Assembly: GCA_021793395.1 (NCBI GenBank) | Contig: JAJYSU010000017.1 | Coordinates: 1-38,232, forward strand | Direction: 5' to 3' | Source of the DNA: Actinomycetes bacterium | Lineage (GTDB): Bacteria; Actinomycetota; Acidimicrobiia; Acidimicrobiales; RAAP-2 | Length of the DNA stretch: 38,232 nucleotides | Part shown: in pieces, positions 25,249 through 34,360 of the stretch | How positions within the stretch are numbered: the stretch's first letter is position 1 | How the letters are laid out: every line of letters begins with the position of its first letter | Position numbers and translations under genes: made by a program | The notes under the pieces: generated by a model | The model's input: only the letters and a program-made list of their open reading frames with translations | The model's database searches: none | Told to the model about the DNA's origin: nothing

Positions 25249-25991
25249 GAACGCACCGTCCTTTTCTCGATGAGCTTCTCGACGCCCGGTGCGTGGACCA
25301 CGCGGTGGACGAAGATTCCTGGGGTGTGGACGCGGGCTGGGTCGAGCTCGCCCGGTTCCACCACCTCTTCGACTTCGGCAATGGTGATGCGCCCGGCGGC
25401 CGCGCAGAGCGGGTTGAAGTTGGCCGCGCTCTCGTGGTAGATGAGATTGCCGTACAGGTCACCGTATCGAGCGTGAACAAGTGCGAAGTCGGTGGTAATC
25501 GCCCGCTCGAGCACGTAGGTGACGCCGTCGAACTCGCGGACTTCCTTCACGGGCGAGGCGACCGCGATACCACCCGCATCGTCGTAGCGCCACGGCAGCC
25601 CTCCCTCGGCGACCTGAGTTCCGACGCCGGCGGGGGTGTAGAAGGCCGGGATGCCCGCCCCCCCGGCGCGCAGCCGCTCGGCGAGTGTGCCCTGGGGGAC
25701 CAGTTCGACCTCGAGCTCTCCACTGAGAAACTGACGCTCGAACTCCTTATTTTCACCGACGTAGGAACCGGTGGTACGCGCGATGCGCTTGGCGCCGAGT
25801 AGTACTCCGAGACCCGCCGTATCGACGCCGCAGTTGTTCGATACCGTCACCAGGCCGGTGCTTCCCCGCTCATAAATCGCGTCGATCAAGGTGGTGGGTA
25901 TCCCACACAGCCCGAATCCTCCCACCGCGATCGAGGCGCCGTCGGGGATGTCGGCCACCGCGAGCGATGCCGAACTAACGAGTTTGTTCAT
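25245..25991 (-). CDS. scoA: succinyl-CoA:3-ketoacid CoA-transferase subunit A
   Basis: 248 aa from ATG 25991, chosen because AAGGAG lies 6 nt upstream; an ATG at 25994 and a GTG at 26009 are in frame. Type I CoA-transferase alpha-subunit motifs are [15 protein letters not shown] near the N-terminus, [27 protein letters not shown], and [27 protein letters not shown]. It forms the active transferase with the overlapping scoB product. It follows the serine hydrolase by 47 nt in the same operon. Confidence 0.93.
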   Translation of the reverse strand: MNKLVSSASLAVADIPDGASIAVGGFGLCGIPTTLIDAIYERGSTGLVTVSNNCGVDTAGLGVLLGAKRIARTTGSYVGENKEFERQFLSGELEVELVPQGTLAERLRAGGAGIPAFYTPAGVGTQVAEGGLPWRYDDAGGIAVASPVKEVREFDGVTYVLERAITTDFALVHARYGDLYGNLIYHESAANFNPLCAAAGRITIAEVEEVVEPGELDPARVHTPGIFVHRVVHAPGVEKLIEKRTVRS

Positions 25992-26038
25992 CATCTTCTC
26001 CTTACACACTTCACCAAGAGCGCGACGTGGTTAGCGTC

Positions 26039-27268
26039 TCAGTCCACGAGGGATGCGTAGACCAACTGCTGGATCTCACGACGCACCGGGTAGATCCAGC
26101 TCGGCAAAAGTTGCGTGTAGAACCCGACGGTGAGTTCCTCGATCGGATCCACCCAGAAGTACGTCGATGCCGCACCGCCCCACGCCACCGTGCCCACTGA
26201 CGTGAGGCTCTTGTTGCGCGGCTGGTTCGCGACCACCGACATGCCGAGTCCAAACCCGACGCCGGTGTGACCGACCTCGCTGAAGGAGTCACGCGCGAAG
26301 CGGGCGAGATCACGCCCGTCGGGTAAGTGATTCTCGGTCATCAACTTGACGGTGCGACTCGATAGCAGGCGTACGCCGTCGAGTTCGCCCGAGCCCAGCA
26401 GCATCGACATGAAGCGCTGGTAGTCGTGGGCGGTCGAGACCAACCCGCCGCCACCCGCCAGCAACTTCGGCTTGCGTGTCGCGGCGTCGGCGAGTTCGGG
26501 CACGAGCACGCTGGCGCCGTCGGCGTAGGCGTAGAGCTGGGCGAGACGATCGTGTTTCTCCTCGGGGCAATACCAGTCGGTATCGTGCATCGACAGGGGC
26601 GTAAGAATCCGCCGTGCCACAAAGTCATCGAGTGATTCGCCACTCCAGATCTCGATGAGTCGGCCAAGGACGTCAGTGGCGACCGAGTAGTTCCACGCAC
26701 TCCCGGGTTGGAAAAGTAGCGGAGCTGAGCACCAGTCGTGAACCGCCGTTTCGAGTGAGACGTCTTCGGGGTAGGCGAGGTCGTAGCCCATTGAACGGTA
26801 GATCTCGTCAACTGGCGTCAGGCGCTGGAAGCCGTAGGTCAGACCGCTGGTGTGGGTCAGGAGGTGGTGGACTCGCACCGGTTCGAGAGCGGCCTGCGTT
26901 ACCGGCGCGCTCGCCGGCCCACTCACGTAGACCCGAGGAGCGCGCAACTCCTCGATCCACTTGCCGACCGGGTCGTTGAGATCGAAGTGGCCCTCCTCGT
27001 AGAGCATCATCGCCGCGACCGCCGTGATCGGCTTGGTCATCGAGTAGAGGCGCCAGATGGTGTCGTCGGTGACCGTTAGCGAGCGCTCGCGGTCGCGGTA
27101 GCCCCCGCGACCAACCCAGACGAGCGAGCCTCCGCGTGCGACGGTCATCAGCCATCCGCTGAAGTGTCCGTTCTCGACGTAGCGCCCGAGGTGGGTACGG
27201 ATTCGCTCCAGGCGCGTGGCGTCTAGCCCAGCCTCGTGGGGTTCCCGATCGATCTCGAGTTCCTTCAT
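26039..27268 (-). CDS. beta-lactamase-fold serine hydrolase (family VIII esterase type)
   Basis: 409 aa from ATG 27268, with GGGAGG about 9 nt upstream. The class C/esterase catalytic set is visible: S76-M-T-K79 (SxxK), Y194 in AWNYSVATD, and a C-terminal TVAWGGAASTYFWVDP in place of the lactamase KTG. YSV instead of YxN is typical of EstB-like esterases, not beta-lactamases. There is no signal peptide, so it should be cytoplasmic. It opens the operon that continues with scoAB, and it faces the importer ending in 3-hydroxybutyrate dehydrogenase. Hydrolysis of imported 3-hydroxybutyrate esters or short oligomers would fit; that is inference. Confidence 0.88.
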   Translation of the reverse strand: MKELEIDREPHEAGLDATRLERIRTHLGRYVENGHFSGWLMTVARGGSLVWVGRGGYRDRERSLTVTDDTIWRLYSMTKPITAVAAMMLYEEGHFDLNDPVGKWIEELRAPRVYVSGPASAPVTQAALEPVRVHHLLTHTSGLTYGFQRLTPVDEIYRSMGYDLAYPEDVSLETAVHDWCSAPLLFQPGSAWNYSVATDVLGRLIEIWSGESLDDFVARRILTPLSMHDTDWYCPEEKHDRLAQLYAYADGASVLVPELADAATRKPKLLAGGGGLVSTAHDYQRFMSMLLGSGELDGVRLLSSRTVKLMTENHLPDGRDLARFARDSFSEVGHTGVGFGLGMSVVANQPRNKSLTSVGTVAWGGAASTYFWVDPIEELTVGFYTQLLPSWIYPVRREIQQLVYASLVD

Positions 27269-27320
27269 CGCTGCATCCCTCCCGACGGACTGACTGCGTG
27301 ACTTACCGATAACAACGTAC

Positions 27321-27372
27321 CTCATTTATGAGAGATGATTCACTTGACATTTCTGGACCACTCTGCTTAACT
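27321..27372 (+). promoter_or_regulatory. promoter of the Liv-type/bdhA operon with adjacent inverted repeat
   Basis: TTGACA (27344-27349), an exact 17-nt spacer and TTAACT (27367-27372). CTCATTTATGAG (27321-27332, 5-bp arms) sits 11 bp before the -35. The 149-bp space between the two divergent starts must also hold the promoter of the hydrolase-scoAB operon, which I could not place with confidence. Confidence 0.55.
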
Positions 27373-27417
27373 CGGTCCACGCGCATCGTGGGGAAGCGTG
27401 ATTTCTGGGAGGGTTTC

Positions 27418-28632
27418 ATGAGAAAGAACTTACGGACGGTCGTCGTGCCACTGGCGATGGCGACTATGGCTCTGAGCGTGTCGCTCGGCACGGTCGGGTC
27501 GTCGGGTGCGGCGCCTAAGAAGGCGGCACCGGTCAAGGTCGGTATCGTTACCGAGAAGACCGGGATCTACTCGGCCTATACAGCCGAATGGCTGCAGGGT
27601 GTGAAGATTGGCTTCCAGTACGCAACCAAGGGCACCAATAAGGTCGACGGTCACAAGATCCAGTTGACGACCGAGGACGACGCCGACAACCCGACCACCG
27701 CAGCCGCCGACTTCAAGAGTTTCGTGGGTGCTGGCTACAAGATCATCGGGGGGACTGTCGACTCGAGTATTGCCACGGAGTTGGCGCCACTCGCGCAGCA
27801 GAATAAGGTGCTCTACATCTCCGGTGCCGCCGCGGCCGATCAGGTGAGCGGCGCGAATCGCTACACGTTCCGCTCGGGTCGTCAGACCTACCAGGACGTG
27901 CAGACGGCCAAGTCGTACGTCAAGGCTCTGGGCAGGGGCAAGACCGTGCTCATCCTCGCTCAGGACTACGCCTTCGGCCAGTCCTACGTGACCGACGCCA
28001 CACAGGCCTTCGGCGCGCTCGGCGATACCGTCAAGAGTTTGCTCGTCCCGTTGACGACGACGGACTTTACGCCGACGGCGCTGCAGGTTCAAGCAGACCA
28101 CCCGGCTATCGTCTTCCTGGCCTGGGCGGGGGAAACCGGGGCACCGCTGGCCCAAGCTCTCGACCAGCAGGGAATCTTCGCGAGTGCCAAGGTCATCACG
28201 GGACTGGCGAATACTGCTACCTATAAGTTCTACGGGACTGCCGGTTTGAAGTTCTACTACCTCTCGCTCTACAACTGGGAGTCGCCGCACAACGCGGTCA
28301 ACAACTACCTCATCAAGGGAATGCTGCGTGAGTACAAGCAGTACCCTGACCTCTTCACCGCCGATGGATTCGTCTGGGCGCAGATGGTCGTGCGTGCGAT
28401 TCAGACCGGCCAAGGTACGAACGTCATGAAGATGATCAAGGGGCTGGAGGGATGGAAGTTCCTTGCGCCTAAGGGGATGCAGCAGATTCGGGCCTCCGAT
28501 CACGCCATGCTCCAGCCGATGTTCCAAGTTCAACTGGTGTCCACGGTGACCGGCGCCTACAAGCCCGTCACGCTCGCCACGTTGTCCGCCGCCCAGACCG
28601 CCCCTCCCGTGCGGGCTCACTTCGGCCGTTGA
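27418..28632 (+). CDS. Liv-type (Peripla_BP_6) ABC substrate-binding protein
   Basis: 404 aa; GGGAGGG lies 4 nt before ATG 27418. The signal peptide is MRKNLRTVVVPLAMATMALSV and beyond, ending near GSSGAA, with no lipobox Cys. The mature protein starts VKVGIVTEKTGIYSAYTAEWLQGVKIGFQYA, the branched-chain amino-acid binding-protein fold. Later segments are DDADNPTTAAADFKSFV, GGTVDSSIATELAPLAQQ and LAQDYAFGQSY. It captures the substrate outside the cell. The fold also binds amides, aromatic acids and short-chain acids, and the 3-hydroxybutyrate genes around it point away from amino acids. Confidence 0.92.
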   Translation: MRKNLRTVVVPLAMATMALSVSLGTVGSSGAAPKKAAPVKVGIVTEKTGIYSAYTAEWLQGVKIGFQYATKGTNKVDGHKIQLTTEDDADNPTTAAADFKSFVGAGYKIIGGTVDSSIATELAPLAQQNKVLYISGAAAADQVSGANRYTFRSGRQTYQDVQTAKSYVKALGRGKTVLILAQDYAFGQSYVTDATQAFGALGDTVKSLLVPLTTTDFTPTALQVQADHPAIVFLAWAGETGAPLAQALDQQGIFASAKVITGLANTATYKFYGTAGLKFYYLSLYNWESPHNAVNNYLIKGMLREYKQYPDLFTADGFVWAQMVVRAIQTGQGTNVMKMIKGLEGWKFLAPKGMQQIRASDHAMLQPMFQVQLVSTVTGAYKPVTLATLSAAQTAPPVRAHFGR

Positions 28633-28654
28633 CACTAAGCGGTCACTAAGTCTC

Positions 28655-29425
28655 ATGAGCCCGGTCGCCGAACCCCAGTCCCACGCCCTTGAGGCGATGG
28701 GACTAGGGTTCCGCGTCGGTGGCGCTACGATTCTCAGTGACATCGATCTCGCCGTGCCGGCCGGCGGCTTCCTCGGCATCATCGGTCCTAACGGTGCCGG
28801 TAAGACGACGCTCCTCAATCTCTTAAGCGGGTTGCTCGCGCCGACGTCCGGGTCAATCAGGCTCGAAGGGCGCGACGTCGCCCACGTCGCGCCGTCCGCT
28901 CGGGCTGGTCTCGGCCTCGGTCGAACGTTTCAGACCTCGAGCCTCTTCAACGCACTCAGCGTTTTCGAGAACGCTCGGCTGTCGGCGCTGGCGCGCCTCG
29001 GGGGTAGTGGTCACTTCTGGCGACGACCTCGATCACGCGACGAGGCGAGCCAGGTTGCCATCGAGGTCCTCGCCGATGTGGGGCTGTCCTCGTTAGCCGA
29101 TCGACCCACGGGCCTTCTCTCTCACGGCGACAAACGCAAGCTGGAGCTCGCCATCCTGCTCGCGGCGCGGGCTCGAATCCTGTTGCTCGATGAGCCCATG
29201 GCGGGGGTGAACACCGAGGACGTCCCACTACTCATGGAGCTGATTGGTCGACTTCACGGCGAGGGGCGGACGGTCGTGATGGTCGAACATCACATGGCCG
29301 TGGTCGTAGGGCTCGCCGAGACGATCGCCGTCCTCGACTCGGGCCGCGTTCTCGCGACGGGCGACCCCGAGAGTGTGATCGCAAACGATGACGTTCAACG
29401 CGCCTACCTCGGGCAACCATTATGA
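28655..29425 (+). CDS. livG: LivG-type ABC transporter ATPase
   Basis: 256 aa, 22 nt after the binding-protein gene. Walker A is GPNGAGKTT, the Q-loop is in GRTFQTSSLF, the signature is the LivG-typical LSHGDKRKLELAI, Walker B is ILLLDEPMAGVN, and the switch His is in MVEHHMAVVVGLA. It energises the importer with the LivF-type partner. The stop overlaps the next ATG (ATGA). Confidence 0.93.
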   Translation: MSPVAEPQSHALEAMGLGFRVGGATILSDIDLAVPAGGFLGIIGPNGAGKTTLLNLLSGLLAPTSGSIRLEGRDVAHVAPSARAGLGLGRTFQTSSLFNALSVFENARLSALARLGGSGHFWRRPRSRDEASQVAIEVLADVGLSSLADRPTGLLSHGDKRKLELAILLAARARILLLDEPMAGVNTEDVPLLMELIGRLHGEGRTVVMVEHHMAVVVGLAETIAVLDSGRVLATGDPESVIANDDVQRAYLGQPL

Positions 29426-30120
29426 CCAACGCCCTCGAAGTCTCGGACCTGCATGTCACCCTCGCGGGGTCCCACGTGCTCCAGGGCATCTCACTCAACG
29501 TTCCCGTCGGTGGGGTGACAGCGCTACTCGGACGAAATGGCGTCGGCAAGACGACCACCCTGCGGGCACTGTTGGGTCTCGTGGCGAGCACGGGCGCCAT
29601 CTCGGTGCTGGGCACCGACGTGCGAGGCTGGGCGACTCACCGGATCGTACGCCTCGGCGTCGGTTACGTGCCGGAAGACCGTGACGTCTTCGCTGGACTG
29701 ACGGTCGCCGAGAACCTCCGGCTCGCTGAGCGGATCGAGGCGCCGCGTTACGACGACGTCTACGCGATTTTTCCCGAACTTCGCGAGCGCAGCGGACAAC
29801 GCGCGGGCACGATGTCGGGTGGCCAGCAGCAGATGGTCTCTATCGCGAGGGCCCTGCTCAACGGGTGGCCGTTGTTACTGATCGACGAACCCTCTAAGGG
29901 TCTCGCCCCGCGTCTGGTGGGCGAGTTGGCCGATGCGTTGGCGCGCGTGGCGACGCTCGCCACGGTACTGCTTGTCGAACAAAATCTCGCGCTGGTGCGC
30001 CGGCTAGCTCAGCGCATCATCGTGCTCGATCACGGTGAAGTCGTGCACACCGGCGACGCACAGGAGCTCGATGACCCTGACCTGGCCAAGCGGTTCCTCG
30101 GAGTATCGGGGGTTAAGTGA
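29422..30120 (+). CDS. livF: LivF-type ABC transporter ATPase
   Basis: 232 aa. Walker A is GRNGVGKTT, the signature is TMSGGQQQMVSIARAL, Walker B is LLLIDEPSKGLAPRLV, and the switch position is LVEQNLALVRRLA, with Gln in place of His as is usual in LivF. YVPEDRDVFAGLTVAENL is also a LivF trait. It overlaps its neighbours by 4 nt on both sides. Confidence 0.93.
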   Translation: MTNALEVSDLHVTLAGSHVLQGISLNVPVGGVTALLGRNGVGKTTTLRALLGLVASTGAISVLGTDVRGWATHRIVRLGVGYVPEDRDVFAGLTVAENLRLAERIEAPRYDDVYAIFPELRERSGQRAGTMSGGQQQMVSIARALLNGWPLLLIDEPSKGLAPRLVGELADALARVATLATVLLVEQNLALVRRLAQRIIVLDHGEVVHTGDAQELDDPDLAKRFLGVSGVK

Positions 30121-31022
30121 ACGTCTTCCTCGCTCTCACTTTTAGCGGCATCGCCCTCGGTGCGATCTATTTCCTCGCGGCCTCGGGTCTCTCGCTTATT
30201 TACGGGCTGATGGATATTTTGAACTTCGCCCACGGTCTCTTCATGACCCTGGGTGCGTACGTCGCGTGGGACGTGGCGTCTCACCTACCGACCTCGTGGG
30301 GGGCTCCGTTGCTGTTCAGCATCGCCGTCGTTGCCTCGATTATCGGCGGCGCCCTCGCGGCGGGATTGACTGAAGTACTCCTCATCCGTCCGCTCTACGG
30401 GCGACCAGTCAGCCAGATCCTGGTCACGATCGGCCTGGATCTCGCGGTCGTGGGACTACTCCTGGGCGGGTTTGGCAGCAACTCGCTCTCCATTCCCGTA
30501 CCGCTGTGGCTTATTGAGGCGTCTCGAGTCGGAGGGCTTGACTTGCCCAACAGTAACTTCGTGGCGCTCGTCGCGGGTGTCGTCATCCTCGTCGCACTGG
30601 AACTGTTCCTGCACAGGACGCGTTACGGCATCACGATTCGCGCCGGTGTTGAGAACCGAGACATGGTCAGCGCACTCGGCATCAATGTCGGTCGCGCGTT
30701 CACTCTCGTCTTCGTGATCGGTGGGGCTATGGCTGGACTAGCCGGACTGCTCTACGCCGTCGTCTTCAGCGGCGACCTCATCTCGCCCACCCAGGGAGAC
30801 AGCTTGCTGATCTTCGCCTTCATCGTGGTCGTGATCGGTGGACTGGGGTCGATTCGCGGCTCGGCCGTGGCTGCCCTGGTCGTCGGCCTGGTTCAGGACT
30901 ACACGAACTTCTACCTGGGCAGTCACTCCGGAATGGCTGAGATCGGCAATCTGTCCGTGGTACTCCTGCTCGCTCTCGTCCTGGAGTGGCGGCCACGCGG
31001 ACTGTTCGGGAGCACGCTATGA
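30117..31022 (+). CDS. livH: LivH-type ABC transporter permease
   Basis: 301 aa; the GTG start overlaps the LivF-type stop. It is a multi-helix membrane protein opening with FSGIALGAIYFLAASGLSLIYGLMDILNFAHG, the classic LivH signature. GYLMTLGAYVAW-like residues follow, then RTRYGITIRAGVENRDMVSALGINV (coupling loop) and IGGLGSIRGSAVAALVVGL. It forms the channel with the LivM-type protein. The stop overlaps the next ATG. Confidence 0.93.
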   Translation: MNVFLALTFSGIALGAIYFLAASGLSLIYGLMDILNFAHGLFMTLGAYVAWDVASHLPTSWGAPLLFSIAVVASIIGGALAAGLTEVLLIRPLYGRPVSQILVTIGLDLAVVGLLLGGFGSNSLSIPVPLWLIEASRVGGLDLPNSNFVALVAGVVILVALELFLHRTRYGITIRAGVENRDMVSALGINVGRAFTLVFVIGGAMAGLAGLLYAVVFSGDLISPTQGDSLLIFAFIVVVIGGLGSIRGSAVAALVVGLVQDYTNFYLGSHSGMAEIGNLSVVLLLALVLEWRPRGLFGSTL

Positions 31023-32119
31023 GTCCGAGTGTTCGACGCGCCGCGATCGCGCTCGGCCTGGTCGCCGTTGCCGCGCTAGTACCATTCATTGGCCTGCACC
31101 TGCCCTGGATCCTGCCGAGTACGGTCAATGTCGTCAATTCGACGGGCACGCTTGAGGTCCTCGCTCTGTCGTTCGTCTTCGCGGGTGTCGCACTCGGCTA
31201 TGACGTCATCTTTGGTTACACGGGCCTGCTCTCGTTGGGACCCGTGATGTATTTCGCGACCGGCGTCTACGTCTTTGATATCACTCTCACCCACTGGAAC
31301 TGGCCGCTCGCGTCAGCGCTTGTGGCGACCTTCGCGGTGTCACTCGTCCTGGCCATCCTCCTCGGCGCCATCGCGCTACGCGTCAGCGGCATCGCCTTCA
31401 CTATGGTTACTCTTGCCTTCGCCCAGGCTTTCTACTACTTGGTCGAGGACAACCCTCACGGCTTGACCGGCGGTGACACCGGCCTCGCCCTCTACTCATC
31501 ACGGCTCCCGGCGTTCCTGTCGGGTGCCGTCTCTAACACCCGCAACCTCTACTGGATCGCGCTGGGCTTTCTCGTCGTTTCCTATGCTGTCGTATGGTTG
31601 GTCACTGAGTCGGAGACAGGTCACGTGTTGGTCGCCATTCGTGAAAACGAACGTCGGCTGGAGGTTCTCGGCATCCGCCCGTTCCGCTACAAGCTCGCCG
31701 CCTACACTCTGTCCTCGTTGGTGGCGACGGGTGGTGGAGTCGCCTACATCCTGCTCATCGGCACCGCGGTGCCCAGCGCCGTCGCGTCGGTAACGGTCAC
31801 CCTCTCGATCCTGGTCATGGTCGTGCTTGGTGGAGCCGGGACTCGGTGGGGCGCGGTGACTGGCGCGGTGATCTACGTGTACCTCCAGCAGTACCTGCTG
31901 AAGGTCGCGGCTGAACCGTCGTTCGCCACGCTGCCGGCTTTTCTGCGAGTCCCCCTCTCCCAGCCCCAGTTCCTACTCGGCTTGATTTTCGTGCTCTTCG
32001 TGCTCTTCGTACCGGGCGGCATCGCCGGCGTGGTGACGCGGCGCCGGCTGCGAAGCGCCGCACGGTTGTTCGACGCGACAAGTGCAGTACCGACGACTAT
32101 TCCAATGGAGGAACCATGA
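31019..32119 (+). CDS. livM: LivM-type ABC transporter permease
   Basis: 366 aa from ATG 31019, which overlaps the LivH-type stop. About eight to ten hydrophobic helices are visible. LivM landmarks are ALGYDVIFGYTGLLSLGPVMYFATGVY, HGLTGGDTGL, the coupling loop HVLVAIRENERRLEVLGI, and VVLGGAGTRWGAVTGA. It ends with a polar cytoplasmic tail of about 30 residues. GGAGG just inside its 3' end serves as ribosome site for bdhA, whose ATG overlaps the stop. Confidence 0.93.
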   Translation: MSPSVRRAAIALGLVAVAALVPFIGLHLPWILPSTVNVVNSTGTLEVLALSFVFAGVALGYDVIFGYTGLLSLGPVMYFATGVYVFDITLTHWNWPLASALVATFAVSLVLAILLGAIALRVSGIAFTMVTLAFAQAFYYLVEDNPHGLTGGDTGLALYSSRLPAFLSGAVSNTRNLYWIALGFLVVSYAVVWLVTESETGHVLVAIRENERRLEVLGIRPFRYKLAAYTLSSLVATGGGVAYILLIGTAVPSAVASVTVTLSILVMVVLGGAGTRWGAVTGAVIYVYLQQYLLKVAAEPSFATLPAFLRVPLSQPQFLLGLIFVLFVLFVPGGIAGVVTRRRLRSAARLFDATSAVPTTIPMEEP

Positions 32120-32901
32120 CGCTTCGTGGCAAGACTGCTCTCGTGACCGGGTCGACCAGCGGAGTAGGACTCGGCGTCGCCCACGCCCTCGCCGCGGAGG
32201 GGGCGAACATCATGCTGAACGGGTTCGGTGACGCCGAGGTCATCAGGGGCATCCAACGTGATCTGGCTTCCCAGTACGGCGTCGACGTGGACTACGACGA
32301 CGTGGACCTGATGCATGTGGACGGTCCCGGTACGTTGGTCGAGGCGACGCACTCCCGGTTTGGGAGTCTCGACGTCCTCGTGAACAACGCCGGTATTCAA
32401 CACGTCGCCCCGGTCGAGACGTTCCCGACCGCTAAGTGGGACGCCATCATTGCACTCAACCTCACGGCAGTCTTTCTTGGCATGAGGGCTGCGATTCCGA
32501 TTATGAAGGGTCAGGGCTGGGGTCGGATCATCAACATTGCCTCGGCCCACGGCTTGGTCGCGAGTTCACACAAAGTTGCCTACGTCGCCGCTAAGCACGG
32601 GGTCGTTGGCGCTACCAAAGTGGCGGCGATTGAGGTGGCCAACGACAACATCACGGTGAACGCCATCTGCCCGGGGTGGGTTCTTACCCCGCTCGTTGAG
32701 CAGCAACTCGAAGAGCGAGCGAGAACGACTGGGGCAGACATCGCCGAAGAGTCCAATGCACTGCTCGCCGAGAAACAGCCGATGCTCCAGTTCACCAGCC
32801 CCGATGCGATCGGTACCCTGGCGGTGTACCTGTGTTCAGACGCAGCGCGCACGGTAACTGGCTCACCGATCTCGATCGATGGTGGTTGGGTCGCGCAGTA
32901 G
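32116..32901 (+). CDS. bdhA: 3-hydroxybutyrate dehydrogenase
   Basis: 261 aa SDR. The cofactor loop is TGSTSGVG (11-18), with NNAGIQHVAPVE (90-101), S143, Y156 and K160. Beyond the catalytic set it keeps Q95, H145, K153 and Q197 (in NAGIQH, ASAHGL, SSHKVAY and PLVEQQL). These correspond, with a one-residue offset, to the residues that hold the substrate carboxylate in characterised bacterial 3-hydroxybutyrate dehydrogenases. It oxidises (R)-3-hydroxybutyrate to acetoacetate with NAD+. It is translationally coupled (ATGA) to the transporter, which is strong evidence that the imported compound is, or is converted to, 3-hydroxybutyrate. The product would feed ScoAB across the divergent promoter. 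Confidence 0.93.
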   Translation: MTLRGKTALVTGSTSGVGLGVAHALAAEGANIMLNGFGDAEVIRGIQRDLASQYGVDVDYDDVDLMHVDGPGTLVEATHSRFGSLDVLVNNAGIQHVAPVETFPTAKWDAIIALNLTAVFLGMRAAIPIMKGQGWGRIINIASAHGLVASSHKVAYVAAKHGVVGATKVAAIEVANDNITVNAICPGWVLTPLVEQQLEERARTTGADIAEESNALLAEKQPMLQFTSPDAIGTLAVYLCSDAARTVTGSPISIDGGWVAQ

Positions 32902-32990
32902 CGCCAGAACACCTCGTGATTGTCGCTGCCGTGGGTGCCGGTACCTCTACGGCGTGTAATTGGCGGTGACGACAGAGGTGGCAGTTTTAG

Positions 32991-33014
32991 GGCTCTTGTG
33001 ACTCATCCGTGGGT
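32991..33014 (+). repeat. ISL3 left terminal inverted repeat
   Basis: GGCTCTTGTG then ACTCATCCGTGGGT. It matches the reverse complement of 34361-34384 with four mismatches, at positions 7, 8, 11 and 14. The transposase stop codon (33003-33005) is inside it. Confidence 0.88.
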
Positions 33015-34271
33015 CGCTTTCGCCGCTTGACGACCTGGTAGTGGTGGACAGTAACTACCGCGGTCGAGCAGACAGAGTGCGATGAGGTTGTCGGTGGACC
33101 TAAAGCCGTAGGCCATGCGCGTGAGCAGGCGCAGCTTGGTGTTCGTGCTTTCGACCAGCGCATTCGACAACCCGTCGTTGGTCACGGTGGCGATGATGGA
33201 ATCGCGGTGACGAACGATCCGGTGATAGAGGTCAACGAAGGCGGGAATCCGACATCGCCTCGCCCAACTGCACCAATCATCGAGGGCTCGGATCGCGGCA
33301 CTCCCTCGCAGTTGGAAGATCAGTCGAAACTACTCCGTGAGTAAGTACCCGCGATAGAGGGTCTTGTTCACTGACGCCACCCGGCTGAGGTTCTCCTTCT
33401 GTCGCTCACTCAGGTGGTCGGGGTTTTTCAACAGCGCGTAGCGACAGCCCTTCAGGTGGGCGATGAGTCGGGGTGCCCCGATCGTCCTGGCGTTGCGCCA
33501 GATGCTCTTGCGCACCTCGTCGAGCGCCGTGGTGGCCCAGGCAACCATGTGAAACGCGTCCGCGCAGAGCGTGGCCGTCGGACAGCGCTCTTTGACCACG
33601 CTCGCGATCCACTCGGCGGCGTCGGCCGAAACCAGTGTGATCAGGGAACTTCGCTCCTTACCTAAGAGGTCGAAGAACCGCTCGAGGGTCTCCTTGTCAC
33701 GCCCCACCGCGGCCCAGACCAGCCGCCCGCTGTCGTGGTCGACCACGACGGTCAAGTACTTGTGGCCTCGTCGGTAGCTGATCTCGTCAATGCCGATGCG
33801 GACAAGCCCTTCGAAGGGGTCCTTCATGGCGCGTGCGTCAGCGACCACCCGGGCGATGATCGAACCCACGGTTCGCCAGCTCACTCGCATCACTTCGCCC
33901 ACCGCGGACGTGGACGTGTGGGTCACCAGCCAGGCCACCTGATCGTCGAAGTCACGGGTGTGCCCGGCCCCGTGGCGAGCCCAGGGCACCTGGGCCACCG
34001 CCACCCCGTGCTCGGGGCAGTTGACCCGCGGGGCGTCGCCCTGCAGGTAACAGAGCGTCACGCCGAGATCGAGCGCTCGCCAGTTCCGGCGCCCCTCTCC
34101 CTGGTCATAGCCAGGTGCTCGACGTCCACAGAGGCCGCATCGACGTTTCGTCGTCCGTCGCGGTCGCACGTGAATTACTACCGCGTCAGCCTCTTCGTCG
34201 AACTCCACCGACTCGATCACGGTGGCCCGGTCGACACCGAGCGCGCGACGCCATACATTGGTTGCGAGCAC
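33003..34271 (-). pseudogene. ISL3-family transposase with one in-frame amber codon
   Basis: GTG start at 34271 with AAGGAG 6 nt upstream; 422 codons in one frame. The N-terminal Cys-rich zinc-binding region is RRCGLCGRRAPGYDQGEG to VNCPEHG. The DDE core follows: IGIDEISYRRGHKYLTVVVDHD, VSADAAEWIASVV and CADAFHMVAW. At 33330-33332 a TAG replaces the expected Gln codon in YLLTE(stop)FRLIFQLRG; a single C-to-T change (CAG to TAG) explains it. The frame then runs on undisturbed through NALVESTNTKLRLLTRMAYGFRS, which contains the catalytic Glu, to TGA at 33003. Without readthrough the product (313 aa) lacks that Glu. It is probably a recent inactivation. Confidence 0.88.
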
Positions 34272-34360
34272 GCCAATCTCCTTGATTAGATTTCTTGACC
34301 TTCAAGCAGTCAGAAACCTAGACGGGAGTTGGCGTTGCTCGCTTCACGGCCCGATTTGGT

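Noticed and set aside
26039..27268. Serine hydrolase as an antibiotic-resistance beta-lactamase
   Set aside because: YSV in place of YxN, no KTG motif, no signal peptide, and a catabolic operon context all favour an esterase.
27430..28818. Minus-strand open frame of about 460 codons
   Set aside because: Antisense to the Liv-type binding protein; Arg/Leu/Val-rich low-information translation.
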